A stretch of 64,000 bases of DNA from positions 930,001 to 994,000 of the forward strand of contig JADWQD010000011.1 in assembly GCA_016110215.1 (NCBI GenBank), read 5' to 3'. The DNA is from Capronia americana. Taxonomy: Eukaryota > Ascomycota > Eurotiomycetes > Chaetothyriales > Herpotrichiellaceae. The position numbers and the translations under genes were made by a program. Shown here piece after piece: positions 11,444-22,250 of the stretch. Numbering within the stretch: position 1 is the stretch's first letter; the number at the start of each line of letters is the position of its first letter. The notes under the pieces are model-generated. The model searched no databases, had not been told where the DNA came from, and saw only the letters and a program-made list of their open reading frames with translations.

Positions 11444-12455
11444 ATGGCCACGGAAGCTTTTACAATCTCGCGTGAGCAGCTTACAGGGCCCAGGGACAGC
11501 ACCATCCTCGTGACCGGGGGCAGTTCCGGGATCGGGCTGCAGACAGTCATCCTGCTACACGAGCTCGGGAACAATGTCATCGTGGTCGACCGAGCACGGC
11601 CGTCGCCAGCAGCGCCGACGTCGCTGACTTCGTCGCCGCGCTTTCTGTTCCAACAATGCGACATCACCTCGTGGAAACAGCAGCGCGCGGCCTTCGAGGC
11701 CGGGGTCAAGAAGTTCGGGTCCATCGACAGCGTCTTTGTCAATGCCGGCATCGCCGAGTTCAAGGACCAGTTCTTCAAGGACGAGCTGGATGCCGACGGG
11801 TTGCTCAAGGAGCCTGATCGACGGACCGTCGACATCGACATGCACGCGGCCAACGACACGGCCAAACTGGCCATCCACTACATCCGGAAGAAAGGCGCCG
11901 ACAAGAAACGAGGCGGCAGCATTGTCATGACGGCGAGTCTGGCCGGGTACCTGGCAAGTGCGGGAGCTCCGCTGTATTCGGCGGCCAAACACGGTAAGTT
12001 CTATGTACAGTAGTTTGAGAGGGGAGGGGGCTACTCCTTTTCTGTTCCCGTCGTCGGTTGCTGATGTGATGCCGGGATCAGGAATCGTGGGCCTGATGAG
12101 AGCTTTGAAGAACGATACCGCGACACTGGGCATTGCTGTCTCGGTCGTTGCTCCCGGAATCACTCTGACGGACATCATCTCGGGGCGCAAACCCGGCGAA
12201 GCCCTCTCAGACTGGGCGAAGAGGATGAGAGCAGTCGGCGTCCCCATCAACGAGCCGCAAGATATTGCGAACGCGGTGGTGTACCTGATGAGCTTGGGCA
12301 TGGAGGGCAACGGAAAGGGCTTGCTCATCCAGGCTGGAAGAGTGGCAGATCTGGAGAAGGGCATCGCGACATCGCGGAAGATCTGGATGGGACCCGAGAT
12401 GCTGGATCTGTTCAGAGGAGGGCGGAACGCGCCATTGTTCCCCAACAAGCTGTAG
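11444..12455 (+). CDS. Short-chain dehydrogenase/reductase (15-PGDH-like)
   Basis: Two exons, 11444-11993 and 12082-12455, giving 307 aa. The intron (88 nt) has a GTAAGT donor and CAG acceptor and splits a Gly codon, restoring the classical SAAKHG-IVGLMRAL junction. The protein is a Rossmann-fold NAD(P)-dependent oxidoreductase: TGGSSGIG at 24-31 binds the cofactor, DIT and VNAG follow, and the catalytic Ser165, Tyr178 and Lys182 (YSAAK) are all present. The C-terminal half has the APGIT segment and lacks a membrane anchor or a peroxisomal SKL end, so a cytosolic enzyme is likely. It resembles fungal SDRs related to 15-hydroxyprostaglandin dehydrogenase; the substrate cannot be told. The Asp in VVDRARP after the second strand suggests NAD rather than NADP (inference). 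No biosynthetic partner genes lie beside it. Confidence 0.9.
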
Positions 12456-13114
12456 AATCTCCATACAGAGTACGGAGTATTGTGTACGTCGTACTGGGAG
12501 CTTCTTCAGCATAAGAGTTACTATGCCTGACTCCAGTGACTCCGTACTCTGGAGAACCTCGGCTACAAATAGGGCTGCAAGTAAACTGCAGGTCTAGGCG
12601 AGTTGGAGCCCGTCTGCCGTGCTGGCCCCCCTGTCCTGATCGACGATCTCAGGCACCCGGCGATGGTGAATGGAGCCTAAAGGGCAACTCCAGGCTGATC
12701 TTGCGCAAACGGCGATGGTGGTGCGCATGCAATTTCGCCTCGTCTTGACCAATTTCGACTTCTGGCTTCCAATCCCATCTTTTTTTGGCTCACGTCAAGC
12801 CTCGACCGTCCGCAATCATGACGAATGAGTCCAACTGCCCAGGCCACTCCCCTCCAAGATTCCGACGGCGCTTTCTACGCAGGACTCGTACATAATACAC
12901 AGCGAGCCAGGGTGGTAAGTCCAGCTGTGTCCTCGTAACCCAGTCGAGCTACACAATACATTCTTTCTCAGAACACTGAGCCCTTGTTGCCGTGTGCTGT
13001 ATCCAGACGGCAATGGATTCCCGTGCGGGATCTTGCTGAAACCTGCACGGGTATTGACGCCGTCTCGGGTGACGTACGGACTACGATTCCCAGGTCCCGG
13101 TCCTGAAGCCCTCC
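12456..13114. other. Spacer between two plus-strand genes
   Basis: Contains a TACGGAGTA element at 12471-12479 right after the dehydrogenase stop and a related ACTCCGTAC at about 12539. No gene is supported. The promoter of the gene at 13115 lies here. Confidence 0.5.
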
Positions 13115-14746
13115 ATGTCTGTGACTGTGAAACATCTGAATGCCGATACGAGCTTTCTCCTCACCTTCTCCCCCAGCTCCAACCTTCCAGCGGATAATGG
13201 GGGGTCCAACGAGGGCACATTCTCCGTTCTCATTGACCCGTGGTTGAATGGACCTTCAATCGTGACCGCGCCATGGTTCGCAAAGACGGAGCACAAAATC
13301 CCCAGTGCGGTCCAGCACCTCTCCGAGCTCCCAGAACCGGACGTTGTCATCGTGTCGCAAAACAGGCCGGACCACTGCCACAAGGCGACTCTCGTCCAAT
13401 TGCCTCGTGATGGAAAGACCATCATCGCGGCCGAACCTGGCGCCGCGAAGGCGATCAAACGCTGGAACCATTTCGACCCGTCCAAGGTCCGCGGGCTCCT
13501 CAAATACGACGCGAAGGTCAAGCCGGGACGGTCGTTGCGACTCCCGATTCCTGCATTGTCGTCCCATGGCTTCCCGGGGGAGCTCAACATCTCATTCATA
13601 CCGGCCAGGCACTACATGACCGGACTACACAATGCGATTGGCATCACGTACCAGCCGCCGACGCGTACGAAAAGTATCGCGCCGATTGCGACGGTCGAAC
13701 TGCCCAAGACGACGAGATACTTCCACGTGCCGCTGAGTCCTATGACGGTACCGCCATCAAGCCCTCAGTCACCCATAACTCCCCTGACAAACCGACCCGT
13801 TTCTTTTGACCAACCTGGCCGTGGTGACGATGGTGAACCACCTGGTTTCAAAGGACATCGGCCACGACTCTCCCGATCGTCAAACACTGCTTCATCCGAG
13901 TTGCTCCCGCCTCCTGATCGGCCAATCATCAGAGTCTTGCCAGAGCCAGAGCACGACCAAGGAACGATTGTTCACAACATCGTGACCATCCCCGACCGGT
14001 CTCAACCCACAGCCACTCCATTCGATTTCAGACTAGGCCCTTCGCCTTTCACGTACGTTAACAGTCCACCAACGCCACCGGAGTCTCCAGCATGGGGACC
14101 CCTCCTTTCGCCGACGAACCCTTCAAGCCCCACTCCTACTTCCACCTCCCCAACGAGCCTACTCTTCCACCAGCGATGCGTCTCCTCGGTCCCCTCCCAC
14201 CAACGCTCCCTTTCCAGCGTCTCCTCCATGCCAAACCTCATCACGCCACTCACTCCAGCCCGTCCGCAAGCAGTGTCGATCATATACTCGCCACATGGCC
14301 TCCCGCTCTCGGACTTACAATCCTATATTCAGAATCACCTTGTGCGACTTCCCGGGGCATTACCTCTGACATTGTTATTCCACTCGTTCGACCACGCCCA
14401 GAACCCATGGTATCTCGGCGGAAATATCATGACGGGGATGTACGGCGGTGCGGAGATCGCGCGGGCCGTGATGGCACGATGCTGGATCTCCGCGCATGAC
14501 GAGCAGAAAGATGACTCGGGCCTTTCCGTCAAGAAGTTACGGGTGAAGCGGATATGTGCCGATGAGGTGAGGAAGCATCTGTGGAACGGAGAGCATGGCG
14601 AATGGTTGCGGAAGAAAGGGTGGACCTGCGATGTCCGGCAACTGGAAGTTGGGAAGGAAATGTTCATCGGGCCGACGAGAGACTTGTGTTCTGGTATGAA
14701 AGGCAAGAGCCAGAGTGGGCTGCTGAGGTTTGGAGTGTCCGGCTGA
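13115..14746 (+). CDS. Metallo-beta-lactamase-fold protein with a long disordered insertion
   Basis: Single-exon gene, 543 aa, ATG at 13115. The first 200 residues match fungal beta-lactamase-superfamily proteins: KHLNADTSFLLTF at the start, LIDPWLNGPS near 39-49, and a metal-site-like SQNRPDHCHKATL with Asp86-His87-Cys88-His89. HGFPGEL and FIPARHYMTGLHNAIGI follow. Residues about 205-380 are Pro/Ser/Thr-rich and predicted disordered. The C-terminal part returns to a folded segment (SIIYSPHGLPLSDLQSYI, then LLFHSFDHAQNPWYLGG), ending in a basic region. The canonical HxHxDH motif is reduced to DHCH, so catalysis is uncertain. Likely soluble; the substrate is unknown. The disordered block contains no splice pair needed for an open frame, so it is probably translated. 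Confidence 0.8.
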   Translation: MSVTVKHLNADTSFLLTFSPSSNLPADNGGSNEGTFSVLIDPWLNGPSIVTAPWFAKTEHKIPSAVQHLSELPEPDVVIVSQNRPDHCHKATLVQLPRDGKTIIAAEPGAAKAIKRWNHFDPSKVRGLLKYDAKVKPGRSLRLPIPALSSHGFPGELNISFIPARHYMTGLHNAIGITYQPPTRTKSIAPIATVELPKTTRYFHVPLSPMTVPPSSPQSPITPLTNRPVSFDQPGRGDDGEPPGFKGHRPRLSRSSNTASSELLPPPDRPIIRVLPEPEHDQGTIVHNIVTIPDRSQPTATPFDFRLGPSPFTYVNSPPTPPESPAWGPLLSPTNPSSPTPTSTSPTSLLFHQRCVSSVPSHQRSLSSVSSMPNLITPLTPARPQAVSIIYSPHGLPLSDLQSYIQNHLVRLPGALPLTLLFHSFDHAQNPWYLGGNIMTGMYGGAEIARAVMARCWISAHDEQKDDSGLSVKKLRVKRICADEVRKHLWNGEHGEWLRKKGWTCDVRQLEVGKEMFIGPTRDLCSGMKGKSQSGLLRFGVSG

Positions 14747-15389
14747 GGAGGAGATGGAAGTGCCGTGTTTGTGAGGATCGGAATCTTTTGCTTGCCTAGC
14801 ATTGAAGCAGCTCATTCAACCTGAAGGGACGGAACCAACCACGTCATTGCGACCGACTGGGACAGCTCTCGTCAAAAGAAAGGGTTAATCGCCTTAAGTG
14901 GCCATTGGAGCATGTCGTCCCGTCACCTGGTGGAAAAGAAGCCAGCGTCACCGAGAGGATGGATGCAGGAGTGTGGACGAGTTCGAGGCTGAGATGATTT
15001 GGAACAAAATGTGTTCTTGATGGATCAGTCTGGACAGGACAGCTTGCAGCGTGAGCAAGGTCATCTGGTGAAAGCTTCGCATCGGCCGCGAAATTGAGTT
15101 TTCCAGGCCCGGGCCGTTTTGTAGATACTGTACCTCGTACAGATGCACCGATGATATTGTGGCTGGTGAAGTTGTATTCACACTCGCTTTGGTGCTGGTG
15201 GCTGGTGGCTGGTGGCTGGTGACTGTGGCGGCTGTGGCGGCCGCCTTTTTAACGACGTCACCACGACCCGCGTCACTGCCCGCGTGCCCGCCTACGGGTG
15301 TCTCAGTGCCAGATGAATCCTTCCTCCGCATGTCTTTGGAGGTGTTTCGCTCATCCTCTCAACCAATTCGCGCCAGTCCGCCTGAACAG
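14747..15389. other. Spacer with a GGCTGGT/GGCTGTGGC repeat upstream of the PX-associated gene
   Basis: No gene. At 15191-15243 there is an imperfect repeat of CTGGTGG and GTGGCGGCT units. The frame of the downstream gene stays open through this repeat up to a GTG at 15159, but no ATG supports that extension; an in-frame ATG at 15330 is an alternative start. Confidence 0.6.
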
Positions 15390-17914
15390 ATGGCTGAAGT
15401 GCTGTCTCCTTCCCAGACCGCAGCGCTACTTGACATCCTGACCCACTACGACAGCTACGCCCAGATACGCGAGTTCCGCAGACCCGGCAGCCTCGCAAGG
15501 TATGGCCCTCCGTTCACAGCCCAGAAGGAGACGCCGTCCAACGCTCCGGCCCTGCAGGCGCTCGTGTCAAGGTACTTGTTGAATCTGCCCGGATTGAACA
15601 ACCTTCCCGATAAATGGTGGACCGTGCAATGCCACGAAATCATCGAGAATCTAGAGAGAGCCAACCTGAGCGAGAGCTACGACAAGGGCGTCATCGGCAG
15701 TCGCAAGACGCTCGCCACCGCCATTTCTGCTCTGATCGAGTATCCCGTCCGAGGCACCTTTGCGGGATACCCGCAGATCAAGCGGCGCGATGAGGACTAC
15801 GATCTTAGCAATGCCGAGGATCTGCGGCGTGCCTTTCGTGACTTCCTCCACGAGTGTGTCTATGGAGATGTCCTCGACCAGATGGTCCAGAAGACGGCTA
15901 CGACGGACAATCTCGAGGACCATCCCCAGTTGACCAAAGCCGTGCACGAGTTTGTGCTGGTCAAGTGAGCGCAATCCCGTCCAGGCTGTGCCTCACCATG
16001 CTGACCGTGTACTGTGTCTCTCAGCCTCGCCTCCTTCATGCACTACACCCTGATCCTCTCGCCCAAGGGACAGTACCTGCTGAAGCTGGTGGACAATGCC
16101 AACAAACTGGTCCCCTACATGGTTCTCCGGCAAACCCTCAAGATCGGCAATGTGGCAACCATGATCAACGCCATGGTCAAAGTCGGGCTCGCCAAGATGA
16201 GCGTCGCCAGTGTCACCAATTGGATGGGCTTGACCAAGGATCAAGACGAAGGGAACAATCTCATGCAAACGTGCGTTTCCCCCTTCAAATTTTACTTTTG
16301 CACGACTGACTTAGACGTCGCCACAGGATCATCTCCACCGTCCTCGGTTGGGATATCAAAGACCTCGAGCTACGTGGCTCCCGACTCGAACGAGAACGCG
16401 CGCAACTCGGCAAAGACCAACTGGCCGTCCTGAAAGAGTACACGACCAAGTCGCAGGACGAGCAAGATCGGATCCGTAAAGAAAGCCAAACGCAGTCAAT
16501 CTCCATCGTCGCCGCAATTTTGAAAGACGCCAAATCTCCCTCCACCGAACTGACTGACATGCACCACAAGCAAGCACTAGAGTACCTGTCCATCCACCTC
16601 TCGATCCGCGACCGCAGACAGCTCATCCAAGTGCTCTGCAAATCCACGCCCGACCATCTCACAATGTCGGTCCGGGAGGTAGTCGACGCCTACGAACCCG
16701 TCATCCGAAGGATGCACAAAGCCATCGACCTGTCCTCGACGCTCTCCGACTTCGAGTATTTCCTCAAAGACCTCATCAAGCTCGGTCGGATCCGCACCGA
16801 CAACAAAACGAACAAGGCCGTCGTCCCGACGGTCGGGGACTTTGTGCAACTCCTCCGCAAGCACCAGCGATCATGCCACGTCTTCATGCACCAATGCGCC
16901 AAGAACGACAAAGAGCTAACGGGATGGTACCTCGACTGGGCGAAGACCGCGGCTTCCCGATTCAAACAGGAACCCAATGACAGCGACAACGACGTCGACG
17001 TCGAGACAACGGCCACGCACGGCAAAGGCGGCGCCGGCAACCTCACGCCAGCGCTGCACAGCCTCTTCAACTCGCTCGACGAGACCACCCGATCACGCAT
17101 CCTGCCCGTCCTCGACTCGCACTCCGACTTCCTAGACGACATGCACGCGCAGTCGCTCTCTCGACTGGCGTCGGTTCTGAAATCCCCGCCCTCGAAGAAC
17201 CCACACATCGCCAAGATCTTCTCCTCCACGCCAAATCATTTCTCACCGAGCCGTCCCTCGTCGCGACCCTCCTCCCCGGCTCCGCCTCTCACGCCCTCTC
17301 TCGAATCGGGGGGCAATAATTCCAACAAAAACAACAACAGCGGCACCGCAACACCGACACCCACGTCGGGGATCTTCCCGTCCCCGTCCGCCATCTCGGA
17401 AACGCCGCAAAGCGACACGTCGCGCGAGATCAAAGAGCAGCCCACCCCCACGGAAGTGTCCTCGACGCCTGGGCCCGGCGCATTCCTCGCGCGCTGGCAG
17501 GCCCTGCTTGACGCGACGCCCATCACGCCGCTCACCCTGCACGGCAGCCCCAAAGCCGCGAGCAGTCCCGAGGTCGTGCAATCTAGCGCGACGGACGTGG
17601 ACGGGTCGCGCCTCGTCGACTTTGCCGCCCAAGAAGCGCGGGGGGAGAAGATCCGGGTGGAAGACCAGCGACGGCATGGAAGTGGGGACAAGGACGACGA
17701 GGATCGACATGAGAATAAGGATCAGCATCAGCATCAGCATCATAATCGGCACGGGAATCAAAGCCGAAAGAGACACCAAACCAGAACTCACAAGGCAGAC
17801 GAAACAGGGATAGGGAATGAAGCCCGCAAGAGGCAGCGCGAGTTGAAGATCGTCATCGACGCCCTAGGAAGGGACTTTAGAGACTTACTCGCCAGGGAGG
17901 GATGTTATTGGTAG
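15390..17914 (+). CDS. PX-associated domain (PXB/DUF3818) protein, Lec1/YPR097W-like
   Basis: Three exons: 15390-15964, 16025-16270 and 16327-17914, 802 aa. Introns of 60 and 56 nt have GTGAGC/GTGCGT donors, and the second has a CTGAC branch point. I chose the ATG at 15390 because the family typically begins just before LSPSQTAALLDILTH; an ATG at 15330 is also in frame. The N-terminal half matches the fungal PX-associated (PXB) domain, with ANLSESYDKG and KTLATAISALIEYPVRGTF. DUF3818 follows (VNLASFMHYTLILSPKGQYL and on). The C-terminal third (about 470-730) is disordered, with Ser/Pro, Asn and His-rich runs. Yeast YPR097W/Lec1 is tied to lipid or sterol organisation at membranes, so a peripheral membrane lipid role is inferred. 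No PX domain is evident by eye. The stop codon lies inside the start of a (GGCA)n microsatellite. Confidence 0.85.
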
Positions 17915-17950
17915 GCAGGCAGGCAGGCAGGCAGGCAGGTAGGCAGGTAG
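17913..17950. repeat. (AGGC)n microsatellite at a stop codon
   Basis: About six perfect AGGC units followed by AGGT/AGGC variants. The TAG stop of the PX-associated gene (17912-17914) forms the left edge of the repeat. Confidence 0.9.
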
Positions 17951-19088
17951 ACAGAACATCTACCGTACTGTACTGTACTATACACTATTATACTGTACCT
18001 AGGGACGGAGCGGACGGATGGACGGACGGTTCAACCGTTACTCTACTGCATTGTATTATATTGTTTTGTATGCGCGTGGACTCTCTAGATCGTCTCGCTC
18101 TCTTGTTCACTCTTACCCTAAGGTGTGTGTGTAACATATACACAGACACAGACACAGTCACAGTTATAGACTCATAGTATATAGGTACCTAGGTAGGTAA
18201 TATGGCCATGTACGACGTACTGTATGATGTATGATGTATGATGTACTTGTATAAGGTACCTAGTTAGGTATGTAAAGCACTCAGAACGAACAGAACGAAG
18301 TATACATATATAACGTACTATACTAATACTATACTATACTATACTCTGCCGGTACTCACGAGGGTCAGGTATATTGCCCAAGTCGAAAGTATTACAGTAT
18401 GTATGTATCAAGTAGCGCAGAAAACTGGTAGGACTATGACTGTGAATGTGTATGCCGCTGTGTACGCGACTCTGACATCGACTGCGGCGCACATCGTCGT
18501 TGGGCAATAGTCACTAGTCCCTTCAGTCTTTCATTTGTTTTTCACATGTTTTTTCCATTTTCCCGCCTCTCCGCCGTGGACGAGGCGGATTGCGATCTGC
18601 TATGCTATATGTATATAGTTCTTTCTTCCTACCTCTGTCCGTACAAGGCCATCGACGGGAGAAGGGGGGTAAAAGACAAGGCTAAACTGCCTTGCCCGAA
18701 AAAGTATATGATGGAAGATGTTCCCTGCCGCCTAGGTTTTTCTCAAATCCTCCAATCTGGACAATGCTCGCTTGAGCTCATAAAACACTTATGCGAGACG
18801 TGGTCACCGATGCTGAACCTTCCGACTCTCGACTATCGACCCTCGACCGTTATCGTGATATGCCCGCCGGGGGCTCGCCCGCCAGAACGCCAAAAGTGGT
18901 GAGTCAAATCGTATCCTGCACGCCTTGTTCGTTTGCCGGTAATGCCTAAAGAAAGCCAGGTAGATTCCTTTCTCCAACCGCAAGCGGGTATCTTCATACT
19001 GTGCCCAACGCCGCTTGAAAACAACAGATCCATGAGTCATTGAAAGCTTCTTTTCGTCGTCATATGCACAGAATTGTACAGAGTTCAA
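17951..19088. other. Convergent 3' spacer rich in simple repeats
   Basis: 1.1 kb between two converging genes. It holds AC-rich runs (18138-18165), ATGATGTATG units (18224-18244), an ACTAT/ATACT repeat (18317-18346), and two copies of a GTACCTAGGTAGGT-like palindrome (about 18184-18198 and 18256-18271). No gene is supported. Confidence 0.6.
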
Positions 19089-22000
19089 TCATCGCCCTCG
19101 CATCTGCAACATACGTAATCTCCTCTCCTCGTCCTGGATGGAGTTGACACTGCGGTGAGAAAGCGAACCCCTCGGCACTCCGTTGATAGGTGAGTCCGGT
19201 GACTGCGAACTCACCGTTATCCTGCCCGGCAGTCTGGGCGATGTGCGAATGTGCGCTGTAGGAGGTTCGGCTAACGCTGGTGGACTGGGAATCGTTACCG
19301 CGGCCCCATAGGTAGGCAGAGAAATGGATTGATCTGGTAATTGTCTGGGCGCCGGTGTTTTGACTGCTGTCGAGTATGACGGCACCCTGGCCAGATCTTC
19401 CATATGGTCATATTGGGGGAATGGCGTCCTCGTGCCTGATATCTGGCCTTCCTCTTCCTCTGACGTTCGTCGTGACATGAGATTGCTGGCTGGATAACTG
19501 GGTGTATGGGAAGGGTTGCCCGAATTCGCCCCGACATCGTTGGGGCTGATCCGAGGATGTGTGCTTCCGTTCGATGCATCATGAGGTTGAAAGTAATCAT
19601 CTGTATTCGCCCCGGAGGCGGAATTGCTCCTCGAACGGACTTCGGCTGGAACTCCCAGGCTTTGAATCTCGCTATCTTCGTTCCCTCGCAGATCTTGTAT
19701 GAGCGAATCTCCCACCCGCAGATTCTGAAGCCTTGTTTGCAGAGCGGCCGGTGACACGTAGTTTCCATTTGCCATCGCAGCGAGACTAGCAAGATTGTCG
19801 GACGACGCATGGCGGCTGTGCAAGTAAGGCGTACCCGGGGTCGACAGGGCGGTTCCGGGAGTCCGATAACCAGTCACATCAGAATAGAGAGCATCCAGAG
19901 TATGTTGGCCATAGACGGGCGGGGCTGCATTGGCCAGGTCGTTCGCAATAGCAGCCCGTCCAGCTTGAGGTGTTTGATCGACCAGGTCATTGTTTTCGTT
20001 AATAGGTAGACTCGGCGAAATATAAAGTGAAATTGGGAGATTTGCTCGTAGTTCGGAAATATGGCCGTCCGGGTTGTGGAGCTGGACGTTGAATTTGACC
20101 TTGTGGCGTATCTTGATGCCTTTGACATTGCAGTCTTGCAGGCATTGATTCAGCGACTTGGGCAACTCCAGATATCGGGAGAACTGGTATCCTTCGGCGA
20201 CCTCGTCGATGACCTGCTCGTCCACCGCGGCGTCGACCTTGTAGAGATCTGTCCCAATGACCCGGTCGGACTTGGTCACACCGTTGTTCAGGGCCGATAC
20301 TCCCCATTCCGGATCGACGACGAACTCTTGCTCCTCTTTGACTTGAGTCGAAACGTTGCCGATCACCAAACCCTTGAGCAACGAGATCAACTTGAAGTCG
20401 ACCTGCACGAATGACCCAAAGGCGACGGCCTTGTTGGGAATGCTGATGGAGTACTCGATCTTGTTCGGCCAGATGTTCTCGACGGACTGTCTGAGCGTCA
20501 GTGAAGTGTCCGCCTCCAACGATAAATGCTTCCTACCATGGCGTGAGACAGCTCCAGCGCACTCGAGTCGAGGGTGCGGACCACCCGCAGGGGTTTCCGA
20601 ATGACAATGTCCCTACCTCTCTTCCGGCTGATCTCGGCCTTTAAGCGGTATATGATCCATGCGTCTTTCAGGCCTTCGACGCTCTCCGGTAACGAGCCTT
20701 CGAGGATGGTGTTGAAGGGCCACTCGTAGTTGTCCGGCTGCAGGACTTCGGTCTTTCCCTTTCCAGCGTCTCGGAACGTCCAGCTCTTCTCGAAGAATGT
20801 CTTCTCCTTGTAAGAAGTGCGTCTCCCGGACATGGAGGATGTCGAGGTGGTTTGCCATCTGCACCAGTGTCAATGCGAAAGTGATCACGCGAGGAGGACC
20901 GGAAGCCGGAACAGCCGCGGGGTACATTTGACTCACGACATATGCACAATTCCACTCAAGGTCAGGTCGACGTGATTGATCGTCATGGGCTCCGTGAGAC
21001 ACAGCACAAGGGAGCCGGCGAGCTGGGCACTGGCGGCCTCGTCCTCGCTGCCACGGAACACAATGTAGTCATTGTCGAGTCGGATGTCGAAGTACTTGAC
21101 ACTGCTGCTGGAACCAGAATGAGGGGTGTGAGCACTCAGGAATTTGAGCGCCATTGTTTGCGGCTTGGAAGGGGCACTTCCGTGAAGATGACGGTCCGCT
21201 GAGGCCGACGAGGACGAAGTGGAAGGGCGATTGTTCAAGGAAGGACGCAACACTGGCTCATGTTGGGCGGACGCGCATTCAGGTGAATGCTTGCGGTTGA
21301 GGCGTCGGAATGGCCTAATCTGCTGTTCGGTGGTCAGACCATCAGAAAAGAATGACTACTGAGACAGGACGCATATGATAGTGACAAGGAAAGGCAGGCG
21401 TGAGGCGGTCCCTCCCAGTCTCTACTCATACGCAGAGGCCCTCCTGCATGGAGAATTTTGAGGTGATGATTGCGAAAGAAAAAGATAGTGAGCTGGATCA
21501 AAGGGATAATTGGGTGGAACGGTGGCACCGGTGCAGAGAGTGGACAGAGGGAGCACGGCAGTGGGCTTAGGCGGGCCTGGCTGGGCTTTGCTAGGCGGGA
21601 ATGGCTGCGACGGCGGCGTGGGAGTGGCCAACGCGAGGAACGTGGGAACTTACTGTTATCAGCCGTGGATCCCTATGCGAATCCACTCCGGATGATGATG
21701 CTGATGTTACAGGTGCCGATGTTGCTGTGGGATGCTGAGTCGTCCTCGCACTTCCCGATAGTGACACCGATGACGCCGAGGCACGCAACTCCCCGCCGGT
21801 GCTGGGCCCGAAGCTCAACCGCGTTCCTAGCTCTTCTGCGAATTCGGCCTCGACACCCTCTGACGCCTCCGGTGCGGAAGAATGATTCCTCGTTTCAGAG
21901 ACGGTGATGGTAGGGATCGAGCTGGAGGATGAGGCTGTGGTCAGAACGGAGGAAGTCGTGTGGGATCTGCCTCGTCCGCTGGGGCTGATGTTGTTTACTC

Positions 22001-22250
22001 CTTCACTCGCAACTCTCTGCTCGTCAGGCTCTACGAGTGCCGGATTGCTCGATGGGGGATATTGCGCTCCTTGAGACGGAGCTGTGGGATCCTCGACCTG
22101 TGCTGCTAGGGGCGCCGGTGCTTTGACCTTCGCTCTAATCCTGGCTGTCGCCTTGAGGTGGGAAAGGGGACTCAGTGGTCCAAGTACTGGCACTGGGATT
22201 TCTCGTAGTATGGCTCTGGTTCCCGCCGATCGTCGGCTCCCCAGCGTCAT
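19089..22250 (-). CDS. creD: Arrestin-related ubiquitin-ligase adaptor CreD
   Basis: Core gene: exons (21322)21154-20937, 20858-20537 and 20486-19089. Introns of 78 nt (20936-20859) and 50 nt (20536-20487) restore HMS-WQTTSTSS and LSHAM-SVENIWPNKIEY. The product is a close match to Aspergillus CreD, an alpha-arrestin that recruits the HECT ligase HulA to cargo and counteracts CreB/CreC in carbon catabolite repression. Diagnostic segments are SSVKYFDIRLDNDYIVFRG, SWTFRDAGKGKTE, EGYQFSRYLELPKSLNQCLQ and KGIKIRHKVKFNVQLHNPDG. A PPVY motif (about residue 620) and a C-terminal LPTYG are candidate WW-domain ligands; the Ser-rich tail is a likely phosphorylation target. The core has no ATG until MALKFLS at 21154. 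A 199-codon Ser-rich frame (22250-21654) ends exactly at a GTAAGT donor, and a 331-nt intron to 21322 (CTGAC branch, CAG acceptor) joins it in phase, giving 900 aa. If that exon is not used the protein is 645 aa. Confidence 0.85.

Noticed and set aside
11555..12448. 297-codon minus-strand frame opposite the dehydrogenase
   Set aside because: Antisense shadow; it crosses the intron of a well-supported plus-strand SDR gene.
15159..15329. Hydrophobic N-terminal extension of the PX-associated protein
   Set aside because: It begins with GTG, not ATG, and reads through a GGCTGGT repeat; conserved sequence starts only after 15390.
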